NCBI RefSeq assembly: GCF_000685275.1
Contig: NZ_ARYK01000004.1
Coordinates: 186,001-250,000 of the forward strand
Source of the DNA: Hyphomonas johnsonii MHS-2
Lineage (GTDB): Bacteria > Pseudomonadota > Alphaproteobacteria > Caulobacterales > Hyphomonadaceae
Length of the DNA: 64,000 nucleotides
Direction of reading: 5' to 3'
Positions 17,377 to 27,643 of the stretch are shown one piece after another. The notes under the pieces are model-generated. The model did not search any database and had not been told where the DNA came from. It saw only the letters and a list, made by a program, of their open reading frames with translations. Both the position numbers and the translations under genes were made by a program. Position 1 is the stretch's first letter. Each line of letters starts with the position of its first letter.

Positions 17377-18201
17377 ATGGCCCAGCTTCCCCCCGCTGCA
17401 TACCGGTCGCGCGTGCGCGCCGACAACTGGCACAATTACTCCGTGCTGCGGCACCGTGCGTTTGATGGCATGCTGGTGACCTCGAAGAATTCCGGTACGC
17501 ACTGGCTGAAATACATGCTGGCGGTCGCGCTGGCAGAATCCTACGGGATCGAACGGCCGAAATATTTTTCGGAGAACGCGGTGCGGCCCTATATCGGCTG
17601 GCCGAAGGACAAGGCGACTTTCCCGCAACTGCCGCGCCTGGCATTCAGCCATACCATTCCGCACCGCCTGGCCGACTGGTCATGGGCGCGCGAGCTGGCG
17701 GGCCTGCCGCCCTATGTGCTGGCGGTGCGCCACCCGATGGCCATTCTCGCGAGCCACCATGCCAAATGGGAATATGACATCCAGGTCGACTGGCTGACCT
17801 ATCTGAAGGGCGATCCGGCCGGCAAGGCCTATCGCTGTGACATTTACTGGCTGGCCCGGTTCTGGAACCGCTGGGGCGAGATCAAGGCCGACGCGAAGGA
17901 CATGGTCCTGACGGTGCATTACGAAGACACCCTGCGCGATGCCCGCGCTATCCTGGAGGCGGTGGCCAGGCAATGGTCACTGGCCCTCACGCCGGCGGCG
18001 ATCGACGCGGCACTGGCGGCGGGCACGAAGGCCGAAATGGCCAAGCATGTCGATCCGGACGCCGAACCGAACGTGCTGCAGAACCGCAAGACCGCGCTGT
18101 CAGACCTGTTCTCCGGCGAGGCGCTGGACCTTTACCGCCAGCAGGCCAGAGCCCTGTTCCGGCACGATCTGGGCTATGACCTGTTCAGCCTTCCGGCTTG
18201 A
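17377..18201 (+). CDS. Sulfotransferase domain protein
   Basis: 274 residues from ATG 17377 (an earlier TTG in frame exists). The motif MLVTSKNSGTHWLKYML corresponds to the 5'-phosphosulfate-binding loop of PAPS-dependent sulfotransferases, and YVLAVRHPMAILASHH to the 3'-phosphate-binding motif. The rest is helical. It probably transfers sulfate from PAPS to a carbohydrate or small acceptor. No polysaccharide cluster or PAPS synthesis gene is adjacent, so the acceptor is unknown. Its end overlaps the convergent GST gene by 17 bases. Confidence 0.8.
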   Translation: MAQLPPAAYRSRVRADNWHNYSVLRHRAFDGMLVTSKNSGTHWLKYMLAVALAESYGIERPKYFSENAVRPYIGWPKDKATFPQLPRLAFSHTIPHRLADWSWARELAGLPPYVLAVRHPMAILASHHAKWEYDIQVDWLTYLKGDPAGKAYRCDIYWLARFWNRWGEIKADAKDMVLTVHYEDTLRDARAILEAVARQWSLALTPAAIDAALAAGTKAEMAKHVDPDAEPNVLQNRKTALSDLFSGEALDLYRQQARALFRHDLGYDLFSLPA

Positions 18202-18865
18202 GATAGCCGCTTGAACGCCCGTCGGGGCCGTAGCGGATCCACCACGGTTCGGCGGCGGCCTCTGCCTCCAGTTTCAGGAAGACGGGGTCTGCGAGGACGG
18301 CGTCGGCATAGGCCTGTGCGGGGGCGCTGAGGGGGAGGGAATAGGTGCGGAAGCGGGTAACGACCGGGGCGTAGAAGGCATCGGCCGCGCTCCATTTTCC
18401 GAACAGGAAAGGCCCGCTCTTGCCGAACCGGTCGCGCAGGCCGGTCCACAGTGAGTCGATGCGGGCGATGTCGGCGGCGAGCGCCGGCGTCATGTCAGGG
18501 GCTGCGTGGCGCGCGCGGATGTCCATCGGGCAGGCAGCGCGCAGCGCGGCAAAGCCCGCATGCATTTCGCAGGCAGCAGCGCGGGCGACGGAGCGGGCCG
18601 TGGGGTCTTCCGGCCAGACCGCGCCGGGCCCGGCCCATTCGGCGATCCATTCGGTGATGGCGAGGCTTTCCCAGATCGTCTCGCCATTCCAGATCAGCAG
18701 CGGCACACGCGCTGTCGGGCTGATCTCCTGCAGTTTCGCGGAGGTTTCCGGGAAATCGAGCGGGATTATCACCTCTTCCACCGGCAGGCCGACATGACGG
18801 GCGACGAGCAGCGGGCGGATCGACCAGCTGGAATAGTTCAGGTTACCGAGGACGAACTGGTTCAT
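18185..18865 (-). CDS. Glutathione S-transferase family protein
   Basis: A 226-residue protein with an N-terminal thioredoxin fold (LGNLNYSSWSIRPLLVARH; ARVPLLIWNGETIWESLAITEWIAE, the cis-Pro and ES glutathione-binding motif) and a helical C-terminal domain. The SSWSIRP start is typical of a bacterial GST subgroup with a Ser active site. It is followed on the other strand by the sulfotransferase end. Its start overlaps the YciI gene stop by 4 bases, so the two are co-transcribed with YciI first. Confidence 0.9.
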   Translation of the reverse strand: MNQFVLGNLNYSSWSIRPLLVARHVGLPVEEVIIPLDFPETSAKLQEISPTARVPLLIWNGETIWESLAITEWIAEWAGPGAVWPEDPTARSVARAAACEMHAGFAALRAACPMDIRARHAAPDMTPALAADIARIDSLWTGLRDRFGKSGPFLFGKWSAADAFYAPVVTRFRTYSLPLSAPAQAYADAVLADPVFLKLEAEAAAEPWWIRYGPDGRSSGYLKPEG

Positions 18866-19158
18866 GCCGGCTTCCCATCGCCGATCGACCAGCGGGTCTC
18901 ATGGATGTCGACGCGGCCGAAGACACCGGCCTGGTTGTACGGGTCCCTGGCGGAAAGGGCGCGGACGTCTTCAAGGCTGTCTGCTTCGACAATGAAGAGC
19001 GAGCCGACCATGGCACCGTCGGCGCTGATCAGGGGGCCGGCCATGCGCACCGTGCTGCCGAGGCCGGCGGCCCATGCGAGGTGGGCCGGGCGGGTCTGGG
19101 CGCGCAACGCGGCGCCGCCGTCTTCCTTGTCGAGGCAATGCAGGCTGTAGAGTGGCAT
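18862..19158 (-). CDS. YciI family protein
   Basis: A 98-residue YCII-domain protein (dimeric alpha/beta ferredoxin-like fold) with the usual LYSLHCLDKEDGGAALRAQTRPAHLAW N-terminal pattern and DPYNQAGVFGRVDI C-terminal pattern. The conserved His in RPAHL and Asp in ARDPY are present. The biochemical role of the family is poorly defined. It is first in an operon with the GST gene (ATGA overlap). Confidence 0.85.
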   Translation of the reverse strand: MPLYSLHCLDKEDGGAALRAQTRPAHLAWAAGLGSTVRMAGPLISADGAMVGSLFIVEADSLEDVRALSARDPYNQAGVFGRVDIHETRWSIGDGKPA

Positions 19159-19251
19159 GGGTGGTCCTTCCGGGGCAGGTTCGTGCTAAACAGGCTATGG
19201 CACAAGCCTCGCGCACTGCCTACTCGCTCGCCGGAACGTGAAAATGCACAA

Positions 19252-19266
19252 TGAATAAATCATTGA
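19252..19266. promoter_or_regulatory. Candidate operator upstream of tetR-family gene
   Basis: TGAATAAATCATTGA lies 30 bases before the tetR ATG. It closely resembles the sequence at 19935-19952 (reverse complement TGAATAATAATCAATGAA) just past the same gene. Two matching AT-rich sites around a TetR gene suggest autoregulation and control of the next transcript (inference). Confidence 0.4.
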
Positions 19267-19296
19267 TCCTTCAGGAATTAGTAGTAAGGTTTGCGC

Positions 19297-19902
19297 ATGA
19301 ATGACACCACAGATACCCGCCGCCAGATCCTGGATGCCGCGATGGAACGCATCCATCACTATGGCTACGGCAAGACCACGATGTCCGAGATTGCCCGCGA
19401 CTGTAATATGTCGGCCGGCAACATCTATCGGTTCTTCGCCTCCAAGATCGACATCGCCGAAGCCATGGCGCGCAAGTTCAACGCCAAGGTCTTTGAAGAC
19501 TACGCGGCGATTGCGCGAAAGAAAACAACGGCCTCGGCGCGCCTGAGGGAGTTCTTCGAAATGAGCCTCGAGCGGACATTCACCGCGATAGAGGAAGATG
19601 CCAAGATCCTTGAAGTCGCCAATGTCCTAAAGACGGAACGCCCGCTCTACTTCAACGAACAGATGGCGCAGGAACGCGTGTACCTGGTGCAAATACTGAA
19701 CGATGGCGTACAGACAGGCGAGTTCCGCCCGCTCGACCGGCCCGAGGAAACTGCTGAATTCATGCAGGCTGCCCTGATGAAATTCCGGTTCCCGCAGCTG
19801 TTCTCGGCCCTGTCCCTGCCCAAGCTGCAGCGGGAATTGAGCGGCGTGCTGGATATCCTGCTGGCTGCCCTTTCATGCGGGGCCTGCATACCGGATCGAT
19901 GA
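19297..19902 (+). CDS. TetR family transcriptional regulator
   Basis: A 201-residue protein. The N-terminal HTH (about 8-55: RRQILDAAMERIHHYGYGKTTMSEIARDCNMSAGNIYRFF, given here as the motif region) is a canonical TetR DNA-binding domain. The C-terminal helical ligand/dimer domain has no recognisable ligand signature. ATG 19297 is preferred over the in-frame TTG two codons earlier. It is flanked by similar AT-rich operator-like sequences at 19252 and 19935, so it probably regulates itself and the short downstream transcript. Confidence 0.92.
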   Translation: MNDTTDTRRQILDAAMERIHHYGYGKTTMSEIARDCNMSAGNIYRFFASKIDIAEAMARKFNAKVFEDYAAIARKKTTASARLREFFEMSLERTFTAIEEDAKILEVANVLKTERPLYFNEQMAQERVYLVQILNDGVQTGEFRPLDRPEETAEFMQAALMKFRFPQLFSALSLPKLQRELSGVLDILLAALSCGACIPDR

Positions 19903-19916
19903 CAAAATCTAAACTC

Positions 19917-19952
19917 TGAATAATATTGAAATCGTTCATTGATTATTATTCA
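19917..19952. repeat. AT-rich inverted repeat, candidate operator
   Basis: TGAATAATATTGA (19917-19929) is mirrored by TTATTATTCA (19943-19952). The right half matches the site upstream of tetR. It lies between the tetR stop and the micro-ORF and could cover that ORF's promoter. Confidence 0.4.
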
Positions 19953-20019
19953 GGACCTGCTATATGAGGGTCATGGAAGACTATGGTGCCTTCCAGAAGA
20001 TGTGACCAAGAGCCCTCAA

Positions 20020-20133
20020 ATGACCCTCTCGAAAACTGAAACACGCCAATCGTTTTTTGCCCTGATCGCTGCCATCCCGTTTTCCGTAGCGCTCATCGCA
20101 GCCACGTTCGCCCTCGCCGAATTTGCGGTGTAG
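20020..20133 (+). CDS. Candidate 37-residue membrane micro-protein
   Basis: The frame MTLSKTETRQSFFALIAAIP continues into a single hydrophobic helix (about residues 12-35) and ends LAEFAV. The short charged N-terminus and one transmembrane segment resemble bacterial small membrane proteins. There is no strong Shine-Dalgarno, and an in-frame ATG at 19939 would give 64 residues. It lies just past a TetR-operator-like repeat, so it may be the regulated target. Support is composition and location only. Confidence 0.35.
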   Translation: MTLSKTETRQSFFALIAAIPFSVALIAATFALAEFAV

Positions 20134-20143
20134 TGACGACCGA

Positions 20144-21250
20144 TCAGGCCTTGGCGCCCCGGCGCCCCGTGGCATAAGCCGGATCACGCGTCGCTGACGC
20201 TTCATCCAGCGGCCACCGGGGTCTCGCCCCGGCGCCAAGGTCCCCGATCCCCTCGATCCCGCCAGCGGCCAGTCGCTCGGCTCCGACGAGGGCGATCATC
20301 GCGGCATTGTCCGTACAGTGCCGCAAGGGCGGCGCGACAAGCCGCCCGCCGAATGCCGCCGCTTCCGCTTCGAGCGCCGTGCGAACAGCCTGGTTGGAGG
20401 CAACACCCCCGGCCACGACGAAGCGGATCTCTTCCCCCTCACCCGGATCAAACCCCTCGAGTGCCCGGCGCGCCCTGCCGGCCAGCACGTCGCAGACGGC
20501 TGCCTGGAAACTGGCGCAGAGGTTTGCGAGGCGCGTGTCGGTCAATGGCGCTTCGGCGGCGGCGCGCGACACGGCGGTCTTGAGGCCGGCAAAACTCATG
20601 TCCAGGCCGGGCCGGTTCATCAGCGGGCGGGGAAAACTGAACGCCTTCGGATCGCCCTCCCTGGCCAGCCGCTCAACGGCCGGGCCACCGGGGAAGCCGA
20701 GGCCGAGCACCTTGGCCGTCTTGTCGAAGGCCTCGCCCACGGCATCGTCGATGGTGGTGCCGAGCCGGCGATAGTCGCCCAGCCCGCGCACCTCGAGGAA
20801 CTGGCAATGCCCGCCGGACACCAGCAGCAGGAGGTAAGGGAAGGGGCAGTCATTGCCGAGCCGGGGGCTGAGCGCGTGGCCTTCCAGATGGTTGACCGCG
20901 ATGAAGGGCTTGCCGGCCGCCTGCGCGATGGCCTTGCCGGTCATCATGCCGACCAGCACGCCGCCGATCAGGCCGGGGCCGGACGTGGCGGCGACGCCGT
21001 CGAGGCCAGCATAGGAAAGCCCGGCCTGCTTCATGGCGGCGGCGACCGTCCTGTCGGCAATCTCGGCATGCGCCCGTGCAGCAATCTCCGGCACGACGCC
21101 CTGATAGGGGGCGTGTTCCTCCAGTTGCGTGTGGATCACGTCCGCCAGCAGCGTCGCGCGCCCGTCCTCGAGGCGCAGCACGGCCGCAGCCGTCTCGTCG
21201 CAGGAGGATTCAATGCCGAGGATTGTGAGCGCACGGGTCATCGGGGGCAT
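20144..21250 (-). CDS. tsaD: tRNA N6-adenosine threonylcarbamoyltransferase TsaD
   Basis: 368 residues from Met at 21250 (Met at 21241 is equally possible). Family motifs are [16 protein letters not shown] at the N-terminus, the metal-binding [17 protein letters not shown], and the C-terminal [13 protein letters not shown] and [14 protein letters not shown]. TsaD transfers the threonylcarbamoyl group to A37 of ANN-decoding tRNAs. Length and motifs are normal. Its end lies 10 bases past the micro-ORF stop. Confidence 0.96.
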   Translation of the reverse strand: MPPMTRALTILGIESSCDETAAAVLRLEDGRATLLADVIHTQLEEHAPYQGVVPEIAARAHAEIADRTVAAAMKQAGLSYAGLDGVAATSGPGLIGGVLVGMMTGKAIAQAAGKPFIAVNHLEGHALSPRLGNDCPFPYLLLLVSGGHCQFLEVRGLGDYRRLGTTIDDAVGEAFDKTAKVLGLGFPGGPAVERLAREGDPKAFSFPRPLMNRPGLDMSFAGLKTAVSRAAAEAPLTDTRLANLCASFQAAVCDVLAGRARRALEGFDPGEGEEIRFVVAGGVASNQAVRTALEAEAAAFGGRLVAPPLRHCTDNAAMIALVGAERLAAGGIEGIGDLGAGARPRWPLDEASATRDPAYATGRRGAKA

Positions 21251-21395
21251 ATAGACCCGCCAGGCAAAAGGGAGAAGGCCGCTATTCAGCATTAAGCGAC
21301 CCCGACACGAATCTTCAAAATTCGATCATTTCAAAAAACCACATCTGAAGTCTCTTCTGAGACTCTTCCGGCCAGATTTCCGGAGGCCGGTGCGG

Positions 21396-21971
21396 ATGGG
21401 CCGCAAAGACAATGTCATCGAATTCAGCCGGGCTGCCGCCACGCGGCGCCACCGGCGGACCATAACGCGCTACCGCCTTGGCTGGCGGCCCCGGTTCCGC
21501 ATCCTGAGTCGGCAGAAACTGGCGGCCCTGTTTTGCCTCGCCATTCTGGCGGGTACGGTCTCGGTCATGCACACCGATCGTCCGTTGTGGGACCAACCGG
21601 CGCCTGAAAGGCCCATGACGAGCGCGCGTTCCGGTTCTGATCGTGTGTACGTAAGCTGGGTTGACGGTGACAGCGGTGAAATCAATGGCGCGCGGTTCCG
21701 GTTGCATGGCGTGGATGCACCGGAAGGGAGTCTCTCGCGGGCCCGCTGCAATCGCGAGCGTCAGCTGGCGGATGAGGCGCGCAGGGCAGTGCGCGCGCTG
21801 ACTCAAGGGGGCGGTGTCACCATCCGGCGCTCTCACGGCTTTGACCGTTACGGTCGCGAACTGGTGGACCTTTCGGTTAATGGACGTGATGTCGCCCAAA
21901 GCCTGATGGCCCGGGGGTACCTGAAGCGCTGGCGCTATGGCATCGAAAGCAAGCCAAACTGGTGCGGTTGA
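21396..21971 (+). CDS. Membrane-anchored thermonuclease-like (SNase) protein
   Basis: 191 residues from ATG 21396, which sits 9 bases after GGAGG; a GTG two codons earlier is too close to that site. A basic N-terminus (1-40) precedes a membrane helix (41-59), then a short linker and a compact SNase-like OB-fold domain with VDGDSGEINGARFRLHGVDAPEGS and FDRYGRELVDLSVNGRDVAQ. The active-site Arg and Asp pattern RLHGVDAPE is kept. Probably a periplasmic-facing nuclease or nuclease-fold protein. It converges with lepA. Confidence 0.85.
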   Translation: MGRKDNVIEFSRAAATRRHRRTITRYRLGWRPRFRILSRQKLAALFCLAILAGTVSVMHTDRPLWDQPAPERPMTSARSGSDRVYVSWVDGDSGEINGARFRLHGVDAPEGSLSRARCNRERQLADEARRAVRALTQGGGVTIRRSHGFDRYGRELVDLSVNGRDVAQSLMARGYLKRWRYGIESKPNWCG

Positions 21972-21991
21972 CGCCCTGCGCCGACTGTTGA

Positions 21992-23797
<1,806 letters not shown>

Positions 23798-24011
23798 GGC
23801 CCGCATATAGCGAGGGATGGCGGGCGCGCCTAGCAGCTTTCGCTGCTTTCAGGTGCGGGCCGGGCGGGGGACGCTTGCCACGCGCCTGCATGGCGTGTTT
23901 ACGGATGTCCCGGCCAATGGTGCTAAACGACGCGGTGTGCATTCCCGTTTTGAACTGTAAGCGTCTATACATGCACACTCCACGGCTCGAATCGCCTGAA
24001 GGGACCACATC

Positions 24012-24473
24012 ATGGCGCGCACCCGGAACCTGTTCGCAAGCTGTGGCCTGGCGGCCGCGTGCCTTGGCCTTGCTGCCTGTGAGCCGTCGCCACGGCTGCC
24101 CGCAGAGGCGCCAGTGATGCAGGCCGACGGTGTGACCCATGCCGGCGCGGACCAGAATGGCGGGGCCGTGACGCTGCAGGCCGACGGGGTGTTGCGCGTC
24201 GAACTCGAAACCATTCCGACTGCAGGCTATATCTGGGAAGTGGTCAGCCAGCCGGCATTCCTGGAACTGGTCGACGAAGCGACGCGGCCGACCGACCCGG
24301 AATTCCAGAACCAGGAGGGTGTCACTGGCGGCAATCATTTCATGGCGTTCGACTTCCAGGCCGTGGCCGCCGGCACCGGCCGGATCGAGATGGTCGAGCA
24401 TCGGCCCTGGGAAGAGAACGTGCAGCCAAGCGGCACCTGGCATATCGACGTGACGGCCCAGGCTGCGCCATAA
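24012..24473 (+). CDS. Chagasin-like (I42) protease inhibitor lipoprotein
   Basis: A 153-residue lipoprotein (lipobox LAA-C23). The mature region has the loops of the I42/chagasin family: IPTAGYIWEV (canonical NPTTGY-W), GVTGGNHFMAF (GxxG loop) and EHRPWEENVQP (RPW loop). Family members inhibit papain-like cysteine proteases and have an immunoglobulin-like fold. All three inhibitory loops are recognisable, although the first lacks Asn-Pro. Target unknown. It is 9 bases upstream of the Rieske oxygenase gene. Confidence 0.8.
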   Translation: MARTRNLFASCGLAAACLGLAACEPSPRLPAEAPVMQADGVTHAGADQNGGAVTLQADGVLRVELETIPTAGYIWEVVSQPAFLELVDEATRPTDPEFQNQEGVTGGNHFMAFDFQAVAAGTGRIEMVEHRPWEENVQPSGTWHIDVTAQAAP

Positions 24474-24482
24474 GACAAGTTC

Positions 24483-25583
24483 ATGGCTGACACGCAAACC
24501 CCCTCTCCTCCAAAGGCCGGCATCACCGAAGACGGCTACCTGACCGACAGCTGGTATCTCGCCGCTGCGTCGAGCGAGCTGAAGGCAGGCCGCCAGCACC
24601 GGATCATGGTCCTGGGCGAGCCGGTCGTGATCGGGCGCACGCCTGCGGGCGAGGCGTTCGCGCTGCGCGACATCTGTCCGCACCGCCTGGTGCCGCTGTC
24701 AGCCGGGCGCCAGCTGGAGACGGACGGCGAGTGGACGCTGCAATGCCCCTATCATGGCTGGCGCTTCGGCACGGATGGCGGTTGCCGCCTGATGCCGAGC
24801 CTGACGGCCGACAGCACCTATGAATCGGGCCGCGTGAAGGTGCGCCAGTATCCGCTGCACGAGGCCAACGGCGCGGTCTATCTCTATGTCGCGCACAATC
24901 CCCGCCTTGATGCGCCGCCCGCCGTGCCGCCGCCGGAATTCGGCCCGCTGCCGGACAAGCCGGGCTTCGTGATCCATGACGTGTTCAACGCGCACATGGA
25001 TGATGCCGTTGTCGGCCTGATGGACCCCGCGCACGTGCCTTTCGTGCATAATCAGTGGTGGTGGCGCCCGCCATCGGTGGGCCTGAAGCTGAAAGAGAAG
25101 CAGTTCATCCCGACCGAGCGCGGCTGGGCCATCGACCGGCACGCACCAAGCTCCAATTCGAAGCTGTACCGCTGGGTGTTCGGCGACAATGTCGAAACCG
25201 AGATCCGGTTCCAGCTGCCGGGCTTTCGCTGGGAGATCATCTCGAACGAGAAGATGCGTGTCCTGACGCTGACCTGCCTGACGCCGGAAGGGCCCAAGCG
25301 CACGCGCATCACGCAGTTCACGTGGTGGACCGGTGCGCCGCTGCTGAACCTGGCCGTGCCGATTGCCATTCCGATGGCACGGAAATTCCTGCGCCAGGAC
25401 GGTGACATGGTCGACCTGCAGAACATGGGGCTCGCCCACCAGAAGGCGATGCTGTGGATCGATGATATCGACGTGCAGGCCAAATGGTACCAGCGCCTGA
25501 AGCGCGAATGGACCGAGGCCCGCAGCGAAGGCCGCGACTTCGCCAACCCGATCGAGCCGCGCGTCCTGAAATGGATGAGCTGA
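24483..25583 (+). CDS. Rieske non-haem iron oxygenase, alpha subunit type
   Basis: A 366-residue protein. The Rieske [2Fe-2S] domain has ICPHR (Cys65, His67) and CPYHGWRF (Cys88, His91). The catalytic domain has HMDDAVVGLMDPAHVPFVH, giving His184 and His189 of the mononuclear iron site and the bridging Asp181. Overall shape resembles VanA/PAO-like monooxygenases. The reaction would need a separate reductase, which is not seen nearby. Substrate unknown. The gene follows the chagasin-like lipoprotein by 9 bases, so they may share a transcript. Confidence 0.9.
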   Translation: MADTQTPSPPKAGITEDGYLTDSWYLAAASSELKAGRQHRIMVLGEPVVIGRTPAGEAFALRDICPHRLVPLSAGRQLETDGEWTLQCPYHGWRFGTDGGCRLMPSLTADSTYESGRVKVRQYPLHEANGAVYLYVAHNPRLDAPPAVPPPEFGPLPDKPGFVIHDVFNAHMDDAVVGLMDPAHVPFVHNQWWWRPPSVGLKLKEKQFIPTERGWAIDRHAPSSNSKLYRWVFGDNVETEIRFQLPGFRWEIISNEKMRVLTLTCLTPEGPKRTRITQFTWWTGAPLLNLAVPIAIPMARKFLRQDGDMVDLQNMGLAHQKAMLWIDDIDVQAKWYQRLKREWTEARSEGRDFANPIEPRVLKWMS

Positions 25584-25740
25584 GGCCGTCTGGCCCTGCT
25601 TGACCATGGCAGGCGTTTCGATCCGGCCGCGCGGGAACGATTTTCCATGGCCGGGCGTTAGCCATTGGATTGCCCGTCATCCGGCGGGTCCTGCACATTC
25701 GCTTGCCCGCCATGACCCCTCCAACCATGAGGCCTGACTG

Positions 25741-26325
25741 ATGAAACCGCTTTTCCTGACCGCCCTGGCCGCCAGTGCCCTGATGCTGGCTGCCTGTTCC
25801 CCGAAACCCGACGCACCGTCCGACAGGATGGCCAACCCGGCCGCAGAGACCGGCATGCCCGGCGCTGAAACGGTGCCGCCAGCCATGACGGAAACAGTCG
25901 AGCTGCCGACAGTGACCGACATTCTCGGCTCAAGCCCGGATTTCACGATTCTGGTGTCAGCAATCGATGCAGCGGGCATGACGAACACCCTGTCCGGCGA
26001 CGGCCCGTTCACCGTGTTTGCGCCCACCAATGAAGCCTTTGACGGTTTGCCTGACGGCCTGCTGGACGAGCTGATGAAGCCGGAAAACAAGGACAAGCTG
26101 AGCCTGTTCGTCGGCTATCACGTGCTGAACGGCAAGATCATGTCGAAGGACCTGATCGGCAAGGCCGAGGCCGTGCCCTCGATCAACAATCGCGACATGC
26201 TGATCGATGCGACCGGCGACGAGATCATGGTCAACACGGCCAGCGTCTCCATGGCCGACATCGCGGCGGGGAATGGCGTTGTACACGTGATCGACCAGGT
26301 CCTGGTGCCGCGATTCGAGGAATAG
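25741..26325 (+). CDS. Fasciclin-domain lipoprotein
   Basis: A 194-residue lipoprotein (signal peptide with lipobox LAA-C). After a Pro/Met-rich linker it has one FAS1 domain: FTILVSAIDAAGMTNTLSGDGPFTVFAPTNEAF (H1 region pattern), LSLFVGYHVLNGK (YH motif) and VVHVIDQVLVP (H2). Such proteins mediate surface or matrix adhesion; the bacterial role is uncertain. RBS is weak. Transcribed alone as far as can be seen. Confidence 0.9.
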   Translation: MKPLFLTALAASALMLAACSPKPDAPSDRMANPAAETGMPGAETVPPAMTETVELPTVTDILGSSPDFTILVSAIDAAGMTNTLSGDGPFTVFAPTNEAFDGLPDGLLDELMKPENKDKLSLFVGYHVLNGKIMSKDLIGKAEAVPSINNRDMLIDATGDEIMVNTASVSMADIAAGNGVVHVIDQVLVPRFEE

Positions 26326-26406
26326 GCCGCCACTGCCCGGCCAAACCGGAACAAATGGGGAAAATGCAAGCTGTCATTAACTTCGCTGCCTGATAGGGTA
26401 GGCGAC

Positions 26407-26910
26407 ATGACAGCAACGATTCGCATTCTCGGTGTCGACCCGGGCCTCCGCCATACCGGCTGGGGCGTGGTGGAGCAGACCGGCGCGCGCCTGGCGCATG
26501 TGGCGCATGGCGTGATCTCGGTCGATCCGGGCCTGGAAATGGCCGCGCGCCTCGCGGGGATTTTCACCGCCATTACCGAGATTGCACGCCTGCACGCGCC
26601 GCATGCGGCCGGAATCGAGGAAACGCTGGTCAATGCCAATCCGCGCTCGGCGCTGAAGCTGGGCCAGGCACGTGGTGCCGCGATGGCGGCCCTGTCGCTG
26701 GCCAGCCTGCCGGTCGCCGAATTTGCCCCGCGCAAGATAAAGCTGTCCGTGGTCGGCACCGGCACGGCGGACAAGACCCAGGTGATGTTCATGGTGAAAC
26801 GCCTGTTGCCGCGCGCCGGCGAGATGAAGGAAGACGCCGCCGATGCGCTGGCCTGCGCCATTTGTGCGGCCCATCACCTGCCTCTGGAGATGAAGCGGGG
26901 CGCGGCATGA
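26407..26910 (+). CDS. ruvC: Holliday junction resolvase RuvC
   Basis: A 167-residue RNase H-fold nuclease. Catalytic acids are visible: Asp11 in GVDPGLRHTGWG, Glu71 in GIEETLVN, and Asp143/Asp146 in EDAADALA. It resolves Holliday junctions with RuvAB. It is followed by a long inverted repeat, then ruvA and ruvB on the same strand. Confidence 0.97.
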   Translation: MTATIRILGVDPGLRHTGWGVVEQTGARLAHVAHGVISVDPGLEMAARLAGIFTAITEIARLHAPHAAGIEETLVNANPRSALKLGQARGAAMAALSLASLPVAEFAPRKIKLSVVGTGTADKTQVMFMVKRLLPRAGEMKEDAADALACAICAAHHLPLEMKRGAA

Positions 26911-26936
26911 TACGAGCCTGTGTTTCGCCCGGCTCG

Positions 26937-26997
26937 TCCTTCGACTTCGCTCAGGATGAGCCTCGGATCAGCGCTCATCCTGAGCGACGTCGAAGGA
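26937..26997. repeat. REP-like long inverted repeat between ruvC and ruvA
   Basis: Two 25-base arms (26937-26961 and 26973-26997) are complementary at 24 of 25 positions around an 11-base loop. The arm core is CTTCGACTTCGCTCAGGATG. Sequences of this type recur in intergenic regions of many alphaproteobacteria. The RNA would form a very stable hairpin about 20 bases before the ruvA start. Confidence 0.85.
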
Positions 26998-27019
26998 TAA
27001 GCGCGGGGAGGTCAGAGCC

Positions 27020-27643
27020 ATGATTATCGGCCGCCTGACCGGGACGATCGCGGCCATGGGCCTCGATCACGTGCTGATTGACGTGAATGGCGTCGGCTAT
27101 GTCTGCCAGGCGGGGACGCGGCTGCTGAGCCGGGTCCATGCCGGAGAAACAGCCGTCCTGCATGTCGAGACCAAGGTGAGCGAAGCGGCGATCGTGCTCT
27201 ACGCCTTCGGGACAGACGAGGAGCGGGCCTGGTTCGTGCGCCTGCAGGATGTGCACGGCGTGGCGGGCAAGGCGGCGATGGCCATTCTCGATGCGCTGAC
27301 ACCGGCGGAAATCATGGACGCGATTGCCCTGGGCGATGCCCGCGTGCTGGAGCGCGCCAAGGGCGTCGGCAAGAAACTCGCCGAGCGGATCGTGCTGGAC
27401 CTCGGTGGCAAGGCGCCGCCAATGGGCCGGTTCGGCAAGTTCGATGCGGCCAATGCGGCAGGCATGGCGAGTGCGCCGGCTGTGGCCACGACAGGGCCGC
27501 GCTCGGAAGCGATTTCGGCCCTGGTGAACCTTGGATATGGCCAGAGCGACGCGGCCCGCGCGGTGGCGGCGGCCGTTTCGACGGCTGGCGACACGGATGT
27601 CGGCCCGCTGGTCAAGGCGGCGCTGAAGGAACTTAGCCGGTGA
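27020..27643 (+). CDS. ruvA: Holliday junction branch-migration protein RuvA
   Basis: A 207-residue protein. The N-terminal OB fold ([27 protein letters not shown]) is followed by the HhH domain ([16 protein letters not shown]) and a C-terminal RuvB-contacting domain ([21 protein letters not shown]). It tetramerises on Holliday junctions and recruits RuvB. RBS GGGGAGG precedes the ATG. Its TGA overlaps the GTG start of ruvB. Confidence 0.96.
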   Translation: MIIGRLTGTIAAMGLDHVLIDVNGVGYVCQAGTRLLSRVHAGETAVLHVETKVSEAAIVLYAFGTDEERAWFVRLQDVHGVAGKAAMAILDALTPAEIMDAIALGDARVLERAKGVGKKLAERIVLDLGGKAPPMGRFGKFDAANAAGMASAPAVATTGPRSEAISALVNLGYGQSDAARAVAAAVSTAGDTDVGPLVKAALKELSR

